5,502 nucleotides of DNA from CAWUIH01 sp963922495 (GTDB taxonomy: Bacteria; Pseudomonadota; Gammaproteobacteria; Coxiellales; Coxiellaceae): assembly GCA_963922495.1 (NCBI GenBank), contig CAWUIH010000092.1, positions 1 through 5,502 on the forward strand, read 5' to 3'. A model generated the notes under the pieces. The model ran no database searches. It had not been told where the DNA came from and was given only the letters and a program-made list of their open reading frames with translations. The translations under genes and the position numbers were made by a program. Every line of letters begins with the position of its first letter. Positions within the stretch are counted from its first letter, which is position 1. Positions 1-5,408 of this stretch are shown here, in pieces.

Positions 1-165
1 AATTGCCTCAGAATTTGTTGTAAAGGTCCAGTTGCCGTAGTGCACCCTGATAATATTTGGTACCATTCTTGCACACCACAAGTTCTCGAAAGGATTATTC
101 AAGAACATTTTATTAATGGCCAACCGGTTAAAGAATATATATTTTCACCCAGAAATTATGAATAA
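1..165 (+). CDS. (2Fe-2S) ferredoxin-domain protein, C-terminal part (5' end outside window)
   Basis: Frame 1 is open from the first base to a TAA at 163-165 and gives the last 54 residues of a protein. The fragment contains a Cys-x3-Cys pair (residues 2 and 6 of the fragment) followed by KGPVAVVHPDNIWYHSC and then LERIIQEHFINGQPV. This is the usual C-terminal half of thioredoxin-fold (2Fe-2S) ferredoxin-domain proteins: the second cysteine pair of the cluster, a GP-VAVV-P strand, a W-Y strand, and a final helix ending in an E-H-x4-G-x-P-V turn. The first two cluster cysteines would lie upstream, outside the window. Such proteins are small cytosolic electron carriers or Fe-S proteins; the partner here is unknown. 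The stop codon overlaps the likely start of the next gene by 8 bases, which suggests co-transcription and translational coupling. The family call rests on recognised sequence pattern only. Confidence 0.8.
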   Translation, partial: NCLRICCKGPVAVVHPDNIWYHSCTPQVLERIIQEHFINGQPVKEYIFSPRNYE

Positions 166-985
166 TCCCACTGGCATATTGCGAAAGCTCAAAAGTGAAT
201 TTCATGATCCAATTAAATATTATTTATCCTTAGGTGATAATGAAATCTATCTGAATGATCTTATTGAAAAAAAAATATCACTCCGCTTTCAAGGAAATAT
301 CTATTGTATTCAATGCGGCAGAAAAACTCAGAAGAGTTTCCAACAAGGATACTGTTTCCCATGTTTGAGGCGATTACAAGAGTGTAATTTATGTATTATT
401 CATCCTGAGCGATGCCAAGTAGAGCAGGGCACTTGCCCAGAAGATGATTGGGCACACCGCCAATGTTATCGTACTCATATTGTTTATTTGTCAGTAGCCT
501 CTGGACTAAAAGTTGGTATTACCCGTGAAACACAGGTTCCTACTCGCTGGATAGATCAAGGGGCCGTGCAGGCATTGCCGATCTTTCAAACCTCAAATCG
601 CTATCAAGCTGGCGTTATTGAAGTGGCATTGAAGGCTTTTGTGGCCGATAAGACTAATTGGCGTAATATGTTAAAAAATCAAATTGCAGAAGTGGATTTA
701 TTTACTGCAAAACGCGATCTAATGCTGCAGGCCAATAAAAAGCTGAACAATGTGATTGCTGCTTTTAAAACTGATGCTATTTTACCATTAAATACACAAG
801 ATTTATTAAAATTGAATTACCCTGTATTACAATATCCTCAGAAAATAACAAGCCTTTCGTTTGATAAAACGACAACTGTAGCGGGTCAGCTATTGGGTAT
901 TAAGGGGCAATATTTGCTTTTTGATACAGGGGTTATTAATATTCGGAAATTTGGAGGCTATGAAATCACTTACCAAGTCGAATAA
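158..985 (+). CDS. DUF2797 family protein (cysteine-rich region plus GIY-YIG-like stretch)
   Basis: A 275-residue protein of unknown function that matches the DUF2797 pattern along its whole length. From the N terminus: G-x-LRKL (6-11); a cysteine-rich region with C50-x2-C53-GRKT, C66-FP-C69, C76-x2-C79, C86, C93 and C103, which looks able to bind one or two zinc ions or an Fe-S cluster; then VYL-x5-GLKVGITR (109-123), TRWIDQGA (129-136), E155, DKTNWR (164-169); and a C-terminal segment with YP-x4-YP, GIKGQYLLFDTGVINIRKF (247-265). The 109-155 stretch resembles a GIY-YIG/T5orf172 core (Tyr, K-V-G, Arg, Glu), but that is inference. I chose the ATG at 158 because the family begins close to the G-x-LRKL motif. 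This start overlaps the upstream stop codon (158-165), typical of coupled genes. An in-frame ATG at 116 would add 14 residues and overlap the ferredoxin gene by 50 bases. Neither start has a good Shine-Dalgarno sequence. The 3' end overlaps ychJ by 26 bases. Confidence 0.87.
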   Translation: MNNPTGILRKLKSEFHDPIKYYLSLGDNEIYLNDLIEKKISLRFQGNIYCIQCGRKTQKSFQQGYCFPCLRRLQECNLCIIHPERCQVEQGTCPEDDWAHRQCYRTHIVYLSVASGLKVGITRETQVPTRWIDQGAVQALPIFQTSNRYQAGVIEVALKAFVADKTNWRNMLKNQIAEVDLFTAKRDLMLQANKKLNNVIAAFKTDAILPLNTQDLLKLNYPVLQYPQKITSLSFDKTTTVAGQLLGIKGQYLLFDTGVINIRKFGGYEITYQVE

Positions 986-1394
986 GCCGTGTCCCTGCGG
1001 TTCCTCTAAAATTTATCAGTATTGTTGTGCGCGCTTTATTGATTTGCAACAGTTACCAGAGACTCCCGAACAGTTAATGCGCTCTCGTTATACCGCATAT
1101 ACCCAATCAAACATAAGCTATATTCAACAAACGATGCGCGGGAAACCCAGTACCAACTTCAATGCCGATGCAGCAAAAGATTGGTCACGGCGCGTGAAGT
1201 GGTTAGGTTTGCGAATAAAAAAAATCTCCACTGTAACAGTAGGCACAGGAAACGTAGAACAAATTGGTTTTGTAGAATTTGTTGCAAGTTATCGCGATGG
1301 CAAAAAACCAATCAAAATCCATGAAAATAGCGAGTTTCACCGCTATGCAGGTAAATGGTATTATGTAGATGGAATTCATAAAAATATTTCTTAA
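960..1394 (+). CDS. ychJ: YchJ/UPF0225 family protein with SEC-C metal-binding motif
   Basis: A 144-residue protein, close to the length of E. coli YchJ (about 150). The N terminus carries the SEC-C zinc-binding motif CPCGSSKIYQYCC (Cys 11, 13, 22, 23), the same kind of motif found at the SecA C terminus. It is followed by the family hallmark Q-LM-RSRYTAYT (38-48), which opens the NTF2-like domain, then W75, W81-LGL, a central strand FVEFVASY and HENSEF (121-126) before the final GKWYYVDG (131-138). YchJ lacks the C-terminal second SEC-C motif present in some longer homologues. The biochemical role of the family is unknown. The ATG at 960 sits only two bases after GGAGG (953-957), closer than usual. 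A start further upstream in this frame would add only residues encoded by the DUF2797 3' end, so 960 is preferred. The 26-base overlap with the preceding gene supports one operon. Confidence 0.9.
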   Translation: MKSLTKSNKPCPCGSSKIYQYCCARFIDLQQLPETPEQLMRSRYTAYTQSNISYIQQTMRGKPSTNFNADAAKDWSRRVKWLGLRIKKISTVTVGTGNVEQIGFVEFVASYRDGKKPIKIHENSEFHRYAGKWYYVDGIHKNIS

Positions 1395-1500
1395 ATTTTT
1401 GGCAACGCACTTTAATATCATCAGAATCATTCGTGTGTTAACCCAGAAAAAGCGGTTGAACGCGATTAAATACTGTAACCGATTGATTGAGATCATGTAA
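1369..1500 (+). CDS. Possible small basic ORF overlapping the end of ychJ
   Basis: An ATG-started frame of 43 codons that begins inside the last codons of ychJ (26-base overlap) and ends at tandem TAA TAA stops (1498-1503). The product starts MEFIKIFLKFLATHFNIIRI and continues through RVLTQKKR to a C-terminal NRLIEIM. It has nine Lys/Arg against two Glu and a heptad-like spread of Ile/Leu/Phe, so it would form a cationic amphipathic helix. I do not recognise it. No Shine-Dalgarno precedes the ATG, so expression would depend on coupling to ychJ. It may be a chance ORF; AT-rich sequence often yields Ile/Lys/Phe-rich frames. Confidence 0.2.
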   Translation: MEFIKIFLKFLATHFNIIRIIRVLTQKKRLNAIKYCNRLIEIM

Positions 1501-1745
1501 TAAAAATTGTCGAAGTCAACTTTTGTTGGTGATGGGAAGAATTTTTATATAGCGAGGTGAATCCAGATGATATGCCAGAAATCGTGATCCAACTGCTTTT
1601 TCTAGGTTTAATGATTTTGGGTACTTATTTGTTGCTACAAATAGTAAAATTAAAACAGAAAACTATCACTTATTTCTTATTGAGTCTGGTTTCATATTAA
1701 TATTAATCTCATTATACTATGCATGGAATCTAGCGCTGCATGTAA
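1395..1745. other. Gap between convergent ychJ and hemW with no clear gene
   Basis: About 350 bases of AT-rich sequence between two convergent genes. It contains the tail of a 43-codon basic ORF (to 1500), a hydrophobic ORF from 1572 that seems to continue in another frame, and an ATATTAATAT palindrome (1694-1703). I looked for intrinsic terminators for ychJ and hemW. The best stems are CGGTT/AACCG (1453-1457 with 1477-1481, 19-base loop) and ATGCA/TGCAT (1719-1723 with 1737-1741); neither is GC-rich and neither has a following T-run. Transcription from either side may therefore stop in a factor-dependent way or run through. This length of non-coding DNA is out of keeping with the tight packing elsewhere and fits a decaying or unrecognised small gene. 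Confidence 0.6.
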
Positions 1746-1759
1746 TCAAAATTGAATGA
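1572..1759 (+). pseudogene. Possible small two-helix membrane protein split by a frameshift
   Basis: From ATG 1572 the first frame reads MPEIVIQLLFLGLMILGTYL then LLQIVKLKQK, a good transmembrane helix ending in lysines, and stops at TAA 1698-1700 (42 residues). The -1 frame stays open to TGA 1757-1759 and, from about 1661, reads NYHLFLIESGFILILISLLY then YAWNLALHVIKIE, a second clear transmembrane helix. The second frame has no ATG, GTG or TTG of its own. Joining the frames near 1650-1663, in an A-rich stretch, gives a hairpin membrane protein of about 62 residues. An in-frame GTG at 1557 could add five residues, and GAGGTGA (1554-1560) lies 11 bases before the ATG, longer than usual spacing. 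The tail overlaps the hemW 3' end by 14 bases on the opposite strand. It could be a pseudogene, a sequencing indel, or chance hydrophobic AT-rich sequence. I do not recognise the family. Confidence 0.3.
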
Positions 1760-2873
1760 GAACTTCATTCAAAAAGCGATGTCCGAACGGTGTTATTTGA
1801 AACGCATCAGGACCTATAACAATAAAGTTTTGTTTTTCTAGTAATCGCAGGGAAGGAAATATTTTTTCAACGGCAATAGCGGTGCGTTCTTGAAAAAGCT
1901 GATAGGTAATTGCCTCATTGAGTCGCAAGTTATTCATCATAAACTCAAGCGGCCTTTCTGGTTGTGGTATGGATTTTGATTCTGTAACGAATGCACGATC
2001 TTTGTCCATATAAAATCGTGGATTTTTGGTATTATGTAATCGTAAGATATTACTTCCACTGCTAATTTTGCTGTGTGCGCCTGCGCCAATACCAATGTAA
2101 TCGCCAAATCTCCAATAATTTAGGTTATGCTCGCAATAGTTGTTGTCAACACAGTAGGCTGATATTTCATATTGTTGATAACCATATTGAGATAGAAATT
2201 GTTGGCCAGTCGTTTGCATTTCCCAAGTGATATCATCATTTGGTAGCGATGGTGGGTGTTTGTAAAACAGTGTGTTGGGCTCCAACGTCAATTGATACCA
2301 AGAAAGATGTTGCGGTTTATAATCCAGCGCACACTGAAGGTCATTAATCGCCTGTTGAATGCTTTGATTTGGCAAACCATACATAAGGTCGAGATTAATA
2401 TTATGAAATCCAGCCTGTTTTGCGCTTATTATTGCTGCTTTAGCAGTTTTGGCACTGTGAATTCTACCCAACTGTCCTAGATGAGCATCATCGAAACTTT
2501 GAATACCCAGAGAGAGACGATTGATGCCAATAGAACGATACGCATTGAAACGTTGTTGTTCTACTGTGCCGGGATTGGCTTCAATGGTAATCTCAAGGTT
2601 TGGTGCGAGCTGCAGTATATCTTGGATATTTTTAAAGAGTCGTTCATAAGCACTTGCTGATATTAAACTAGGGGTCCCGCCACCAATAAAAATAGTTTGA
2701 ATGCAGCGTGATCCTGAAATTTTTGTTTTTTCTTTTAAATCATTAAGTAAGGAGTCTATGTATTGTGTTTCTGGCAACTCACCCTTTGTGGCATGGGAAT
2801 TGAAGTCGCAATATGGACATTTTTTAACACACCATGGCATGTGAATATACAAACTAAGCGGGATAGAATTCAT
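1746..2873 (-). CDS. hemW: HemW, radical-SAM heme chaperone (formerly HemN-like coproporphyrinogen oxidase)
   Basis: A 375-residue cytosolic protein, almost the length of E. coli HemW (378). It opens with LSLYIHMPWCVKKCPYCDFNSH, holding the radical-SAM triad C15-x3-C19-x2-C22 that binds a [4Fe-4S] cluster and S-adenosylmethionine. Residue 24 is Phe where true HemN has a fourth cysteine, which marks HemW rather than coproporphyrinogen dehydrogenase. Next come IFIGGGTPSL (61-70), EANPGTVE (98-105), NRLSLGIQSF (118-127), LGRIH (135-139), NLDLMYGLP (160-168), LSWYQLTLEPNT (190-201) and the heme-binding HNLNYW (249-254), then GDYIGIGAGAHS and the HemN C-terminal domain. HemW is known to bind heme and pass it to heme proteins. 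I chose the ATG at 2873 because family members begin a few residues before the SLYIH strand. In-frame starts at 2915 (GTG) and 2903 (ATG) would add 14 or 10 residues not seen in the family. No Shine-Dalgarno precedes 2873, and a TATAAT lies just upstream. Confidence 0.94.
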   Translation of the reverse strand: MNSIPLSLYIHMPWCVKKCPYCDFNSHATKGELPETQYIDSLLNDLKEKTKISGSRCIQTIFIGGGTPSLISASAYERLFKNIQDILQLAPNLEITIEANPGTVEQQRFNAYRSIGINRLSLGIQSFDDAHLGQLGRIHSAKTAKAAIISAKQAGFHNINLDLMYGLPNQSIQQAINDLQCALDYKPQHLSWYQLTLEPNTLFYKHPPSLPNDDITWEMQTTGQQFLSQYGYQQYEISAYCVDNNYCEHNLNYWRFGDYIGIGAGAHSKISSGSNILRLHNTKNPRFYMDKDRAFVTESKSIPQPERPLEFMMNNLRLNEAITYQLFQERTAIAVEKIFPSLRLLEKQNFIVIGPDAFQITPFGHRFLNEVLIQF

Positions 2874-2879
2874 GGTGAC

Positions 2880-2885
2880 ATTATA
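2880..2885 (-). promoter_or_regulatory. Perfect -10 hexamer (TATAAT) just upstream of hemW
   Basis: Read on the minus strand the sequence is TGCGATATAATGTCACC followed by the hemW ATG. The hexamer matches the sigma-70 -10 consensus exactly. With normal spacing, transcription would start about seven bases downstream, at or next to the A of the ATG at 2873, giving a leaderless or nearly leaderless mRNA. This agrees with the lack of a Shine-Dalgarno sequence. No convincing -35 element is present at 16-18 bases (the hexamer at 17 bases reads AGCAAA), which weakens the call. Confidence 0.4.
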
Positions 2886-2967
2886 TCGCAAAAAATTTTG
2901 CATTTGCTTTTGCACAACACCGATTCCAGCTAAACTATTACCATTATTAGTAACTATAACTGCATCA

Positions 2968-2985
2968 ATTTGCCTCTAAGCAAAT
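2968..2985. repeat. Perfect 6-bp inverted repeat in the hemW/nudE divergent region
   Basis: ATTTGC, a six-base centre (CTCTAA), then GCAAAT. The symmetry lies roughly midway between the two divergent start codons, where a regulator binding site would be expected. It could also be a small hairpin or coincidence; no known operator consensus is recognised. Confidence 0.25.
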
Positions 2986-2991
2986 CTGATT

Positions 2992-3010
2992 ACTCGAAAA
3001 AATAGCGAGT
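2992..3010. repeat. Short inverted repeat upstream of nudE
   Basis: ACTCG (2992-2996) and CGAGT (3006-3010) are perfect complements around a nine-base A-rich centre. It lies 35-54 bases before the nudE start, so it could be an operator or a stem in the 5' leader. With only five base pairs this may be chance. Confidence 0.2.
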
Positions 3011-3033
3011 TAGCATTTAAGTTATTGAATAAA

Positions 3034-3038
3034 AAGGA
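3034..3038 (+). promoter_or_regulatory. Shine-Dalgarno site deciding the nudE start
   Basis: AAGGA lies seven bases before the ATG at 3046, an ideal spacing. This favours the ATG over the in-frame TTG at 3025 and GTG at 3043, which have no properly placed site. Confidence 0.75.
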
Positions 3039-3045
3039 TTTAGTG

Positions 3046-3591
3046 ATGAACCAAAAGCCAGAAATTATAAAAAAAACCCTTTTAGCACAAAGTCGGTTAT
3101 TCGATATTGAGAGGTTACACCTAAAATTTTCTAACGGTGAAGAGCGACATTTTAAACGTATTTGTGGTCGAGCAGCAGGTTCGGTAATGATTGTTCCTAT
3201 GTTGGATCAAGATACCGTATTGTTAATCCGTGAATACAGTGCTGGTTTGCACGACTATATCCTGGGTTTTCCCAAGGGTGCCGTTGAGATTGGTGAAGAT
3301 TATCTGAATACGGCTTTGCGTGAATTGAAAGAAGAGGCTGGTTACGGCGCTGCAGATTTAGAAATTGTTGCTCGTTTGAGTGCCTCTCCGGGTTATTTGC
3401 ACTCAGTTATGCATATTGTTGTGGCTAAAGGGCTCTACGAAGAGCGGATAGAAGGTGATGAACCAGAACCCATAGAAGTGATTCCTTGGAAGCTTAAAAA
3501 TATCGATGATTTGTTGGCTAATCCAGAGTTTCATGAGGCACGCAGTGTTGCGGCATTGTTACTGATAGAGCGACTTCGTGGTGGAAAGTAA
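3046..3591 (+). CDS. nudE: NudE, Nudix ADP-compounds hydrolase
   Basis: A 181-residue cytosolic Nudix enzyme, about the length of E. coli NudE (186). The Nudix box is complete: G78-x5-E84-x7-R92-E93-L-x-E96-E97-x-G99-Y, in which the RELKEE glutamates bind catalytic Mg2+. Features that point to NudE rather than ADP-ribose pyrophosphatase NudF are the N-terminal SRLF-x-IE-x3-LKFSNGEER (16-34), VMIVPM (47-52), the IREYSAG strand (61-67), and the downstream SPGYLHSVMHIVVAKGLYEE with EGDEPEPIEV (136-145). The family hydrolyses adenosine-containing diphosphates such as ADP-ribose, Ap3A and NADH to AMP plus a phosphorylated partner. The start is set by AAGGA seven bases upstream. The gene opens a plus-strand run; its last 14 bases overlap cysQ, so the two are very probably co-transcribed and coupled. 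A nudE-cysQ pairing is familiar in other gammaproteobacteria, as in Pseudomonas. Confidence 0.93.
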   Translation: MNQKPEIIKKTLLAQSRLFDIERLHLKFSNGEERHFKRICGRAAGSVMIVPMLDQDTVLLIREYSAGLHDYILGFPKGAVEIGEDYLNTALRELKEEAGYGAADLEIVARLSASPGYLHSVMHIVVAKGLYEERIEGDEPEPIEVIPWKLKNIDDLLANPEFHEARSVAALLLIERLRGGK

Positions 3592-4417
3592 ATACGATCA
3601 ATTTTTAGAGATTTCAATTGAAACAGCTAAGGCAGCTGGAGAAAAAATTAAAGCAGTTGTGGCCGGCTCAGAGCGTGCAGCAAGTTTTTCTTTTCACAAG
3701 CTGGATAATACGCCGGTTTCAAAAGCTGACGAAGCGGCTCACGAGCTGATTTTTAATGCCTTAAATCAGCTAACACCAGAGATTCCCATTTTATCAGAAG
3801 AAGGTGAAATTGTGACCTTTTCTAAGCGGCAATTATGGAATTGTTATTGGCTCATTGATCCCTTAGACGGAACCCGAGGGTTTTTAGATGGCCGTGATGA
3901 ATTTACAGTGAATATTGCTTTCATTGAGAACCATCAACCTGTTTTGGGTGTTGTGTATGCACCAATGCTTGATCTATGTTATTACGGAATTGATGGAAGA
4001 GGTGCTTTTAAGCAGCAAAAAAATCAACAATTTTGCTCGATAAACGCACGTCTATTCGATGAAAATCATTTTGAAGTGTTGTTTGGAGTCTATTTAAAGT
4101 CGCCTCATTTATTGGAATGTTTCTCATCTAGAAAATCTTCTCACGTCAAGCGATTAAATAGCTCTCTAAAATTTTGTTGGATTGCGGAAGGTAAGGCAGA
4201 CCTCTATCCTCGCTTAGGCGATACTAATGAGTGGGACACAGCGGCAGCGCAGTGTGTATTAAAGCAAGCAGGTGGTACAATAATAGATTTAAATGGTGAC
4301 GAATTAAGATACAATTGTAAAAAATCTTTACTAAACCCACCATTTTTAGCAATGGGTGATTCCAACCAAAAAGAAAAAATTCTTGAATTATTTAACAAAT
4401 ATAGGGGAAGCTCTTGA
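3578..4417 (+). CDS. cysQ: CysQ, 3'(2'),5'-bisphosphate nucleotidase
   Basis: A 279-residue member of the Li+-sensitive, Mg2+-dependent inositol-monophosphatase-like superfamily, somewhat longer than E. coli CysQ (246). Visible motifs: K41-LDNTPVSKAD51, the K-x-D-x-(S/T)PV-(T/S)-x-AD element typical of CysQ; SEE (73-75) with metal-binding Glu; WLIDPLDGTR (91-100) with metal ligands D94 and D97; DEFTVNIAFIE (107-117); GVVYAP (124-129); and NEWDTAAAQCVLKQAGG (217-233) with metal ligand D220. The family usually has DPLDGTKEF; here it is DPLDGTRGF. The enzyme removes the 3'-phosphate from PAP, and can act on PAPS, relieving inhibition by this by-product of sulfate assimilation and carrier-protein phosphopantetheinylation. 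The start is one of two consecutive GTG codons (3578 or 3581); no ATG occurs before residue 130, so a GTG start is required. A weak GAG lies seven bases before 3578. The stop overlaps the mdh start by four bases. Confidence 0.92.
   Translation: MVESKYDQFLEISIETAKAAGEKIKAVVAGSERAASFSFHKLDNTPVSKADEAAHELIFNALNQLTPEIPILSEEGEIVTFSKRQLWNCYWLIDPLDGTRGFLDGRDEFTVNIAFIENHQPVLGVVYAPMLDLCYYGIDGRGAFKQQKNQQFCSINARLFDENHFEVLFGVYLKSPHLLECFSSRKSSHVKRLNSSLKFCWIAEGKADLYPRLGDTNEWDTAAAQCVLKQAGGTIIDLNGDELRYNCKKSLLNPPFLAMGDSNQKEKILELFNKYRGSS
4403..4408 (+). promoter_or_regulatory. Shine-Dalgarno site supporting a TTG start for mdh
   Basis: AGGGGA lies five bases before the TTG at 4414. No ATG lies near the N terminus of the mdh frame, and the GAAGQIG nucleotide-binding loop begins only ten residues after this TTG, so the strong site confirms the rare start codon. 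The site is inside the cysQ coding sequence. Confidence 0.8.
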
Positions 4418-5400
4418 ATAAACATGTAAAAGTAGCTGTAACTGGTGCAGCAGGTCAGATAGGGTATGCATTATTATTTCGTTTGGCATCTGGTCAAGTT
4501 TTTGGTCCCAACACGACGATAGATTTGAGTTTGATTGAGATAGAACCTAGCTTGCCCACTCTAGAGGGCGTTGTCATGGAGCTTCAAGATTGTGCTTTTC
4601 CGTTAATAAGAAAGCTTGACATCACCGCAGACCCTAATCAAGGTTTCAATGATGTCAATTGGGCAATTTTAGTAGGTTCTGCGCCTCGCAAAGCAGGAAT
4701 GGAACGCTCTGATTTATTGCAAATCAACGGCGGTATTTTTTCGAGCCAAGGCAAGGCATTAAATGATCATGCTGCTGATAATATTCGCGTTTTTGTTGTT
4801 GGCAACCCTTGCAACACTAATGCCTTAATTGCAATGAACAATGCCCCTGATATACCCAATAATCGCTTTTTTGCCATGACACGCCTAGATCAGAATCGTG
4901 CTAGGATGCAACTCGCTTTAAAAGCAGGTGTTACAGTTGAAACCATTACTCAAATGGTCATTTGGGGTAACCATTCGGCCACTCAGTACCCCGATTTTTA
5001 CAATGCAAAAATTAATGGCAGCCCAGTAGTTGATGTTATCAGTGACCATCAGTGGCTTGAGAATCAATTCATCCCGATGATACAAAAACGCGGTGCTGCA
5101 GTCATCAAAGCTAGGGGCGCTTCCTCTGCGGCCTCTGCTGCAAATGCCGCTTTAGAATCTGTCAATGCCATTGTTAACAACACCCCTAAAAACGATTGCT
5201 ACTCGGTAGCATTGTGTTCTAGCGGTCAGTATGGTGTAGATGAAGGTTTGATTTTTTCTTTTCCTTGTCGCACTCAAGATGATGGCGTTGCAATACTTGA
5301 AGGCTTTGAACATAATGATTTTGGTAAGCAAAAGTTCCAAGCGACTTTAGAAGAATTACGTCATGAACGCGATATTGTAAAAAATCTCGGTTTAATTTAA
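4414..5400 (+). CDS. mdh: Malate dehydrogenase (NAD), type 2
   Basis: A 328-residue enzyme of the length and pattern of the type 2 (cytosolic-like) bacterial malate dehydrogenases, not the 312-residue E. coli type. The Rossmann loop is VTGAAGQIGYALLFR (9-23). The substrate loop holds R92 and R98 in APRKAGMERSDLL. Then come VVGNPCNTNALI (128-139), RLDQNRA (157-163) with catalytic D159 and substrate-binding R162, and WGNHSATQYPD (184-194) with catalytic H187. It reversibly oxidises malate to oxaloacetate with NAD+ in the TCA cycle, in the cytosol. The family usually reads NPANTN where this protein has NPCNTN. Translation begins at TTG, backed by AGGGGA five bases upstream. The TTGA overlap with the cysQ stop implies reinitiation by the same ribosomes. 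The stop is eight bases before tsaD, with no terminator between. Confidence 0.95.
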   Translation: MNKHVKVAVTGAAGQIGYALLFRLASGQVFGPNTTIDLSLIEIEPSLPTLEGVVMELQDCAFPLIRKLDITADPNQGFNDVNWAILVGSAPRKAGMERSDLLQINGGIFSSQGKALNDHAADNIRVFVVGNPCNTNALIAMNNAPDIPNNRFFAMTRLDQNRARMQLALKAGVTVETITQMVIWGNHSATQYPDFYNAKINGSPVVDVISDHQWLENQFIPMIQKRGAAVIKARGASSAASAANAALESVNAIVNNTPKNDCYSVALCSSGQYGVDEGLIFSFPCRTQDDGVAILEGFEHNDFGKQKFQATLEELRHERDIVKNLGLI

Positions 5401-5408
5401 ACATTGCT

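Noticed and set aside
116..157. Upstream ATG (116) as the start of the DUF2797 protein
   Set aside because: It would add 14 unconserved-looking residues and overlap the ferredoxin gene by 50 bases; the ATG at 158 fits the family start and overlaps the stop codon by only 8 bases.
1453..1481. CGGTT/AACCG inverted repeat as a terminator for ychJ
   Set aside because: Only five base pairs, a 19-base loop and no T-run follow it.
1203..1496. 97-codon minus-strand ORF antisense to the ychJ end and the gap
   Set aside because: The sequence looks like a shadow of ychJ, rich in Cys/Phe/Tyr from reverse-complement codons, with no recognisable motif; most of it lies opposite a confident gene.
1719..1741. 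ATGCA/TGCAT inverted repeat as a terminator for hemW
   Set aside because: Five AT-rich pairs with a 13-base loop and no T-run in the hemW direction.
1571..1759. Programmed -1 frameshift in the gap ORF
   Set aside because: No canonical slippery heptamer and no clear downstream stem were found around 1650-1663; an indel or decay is the simpler explanation.
2256..2480. Plus-strand ORF inside hemW
   Set aside because: It lies entirely antisense to conserved HemW coding sequence and has no family features.
1746..2873. Oxygen-independent coproporphyrinogen dehydrogenase (HemN)
   Set aside because: The fourth cysteine of the HemN C-x3-C-x2-C-x-C motif is Phe, the length is about 375 rather than about 457, and the HNxxYW heme-binding motif is present, all as in HemW.
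4204..4425. Minus-strand ORF opposite the end of cysQ
   Set aside because: It lies opposite conserved CysQ residues including the WDTAAA metal site; no motif or plausible start.
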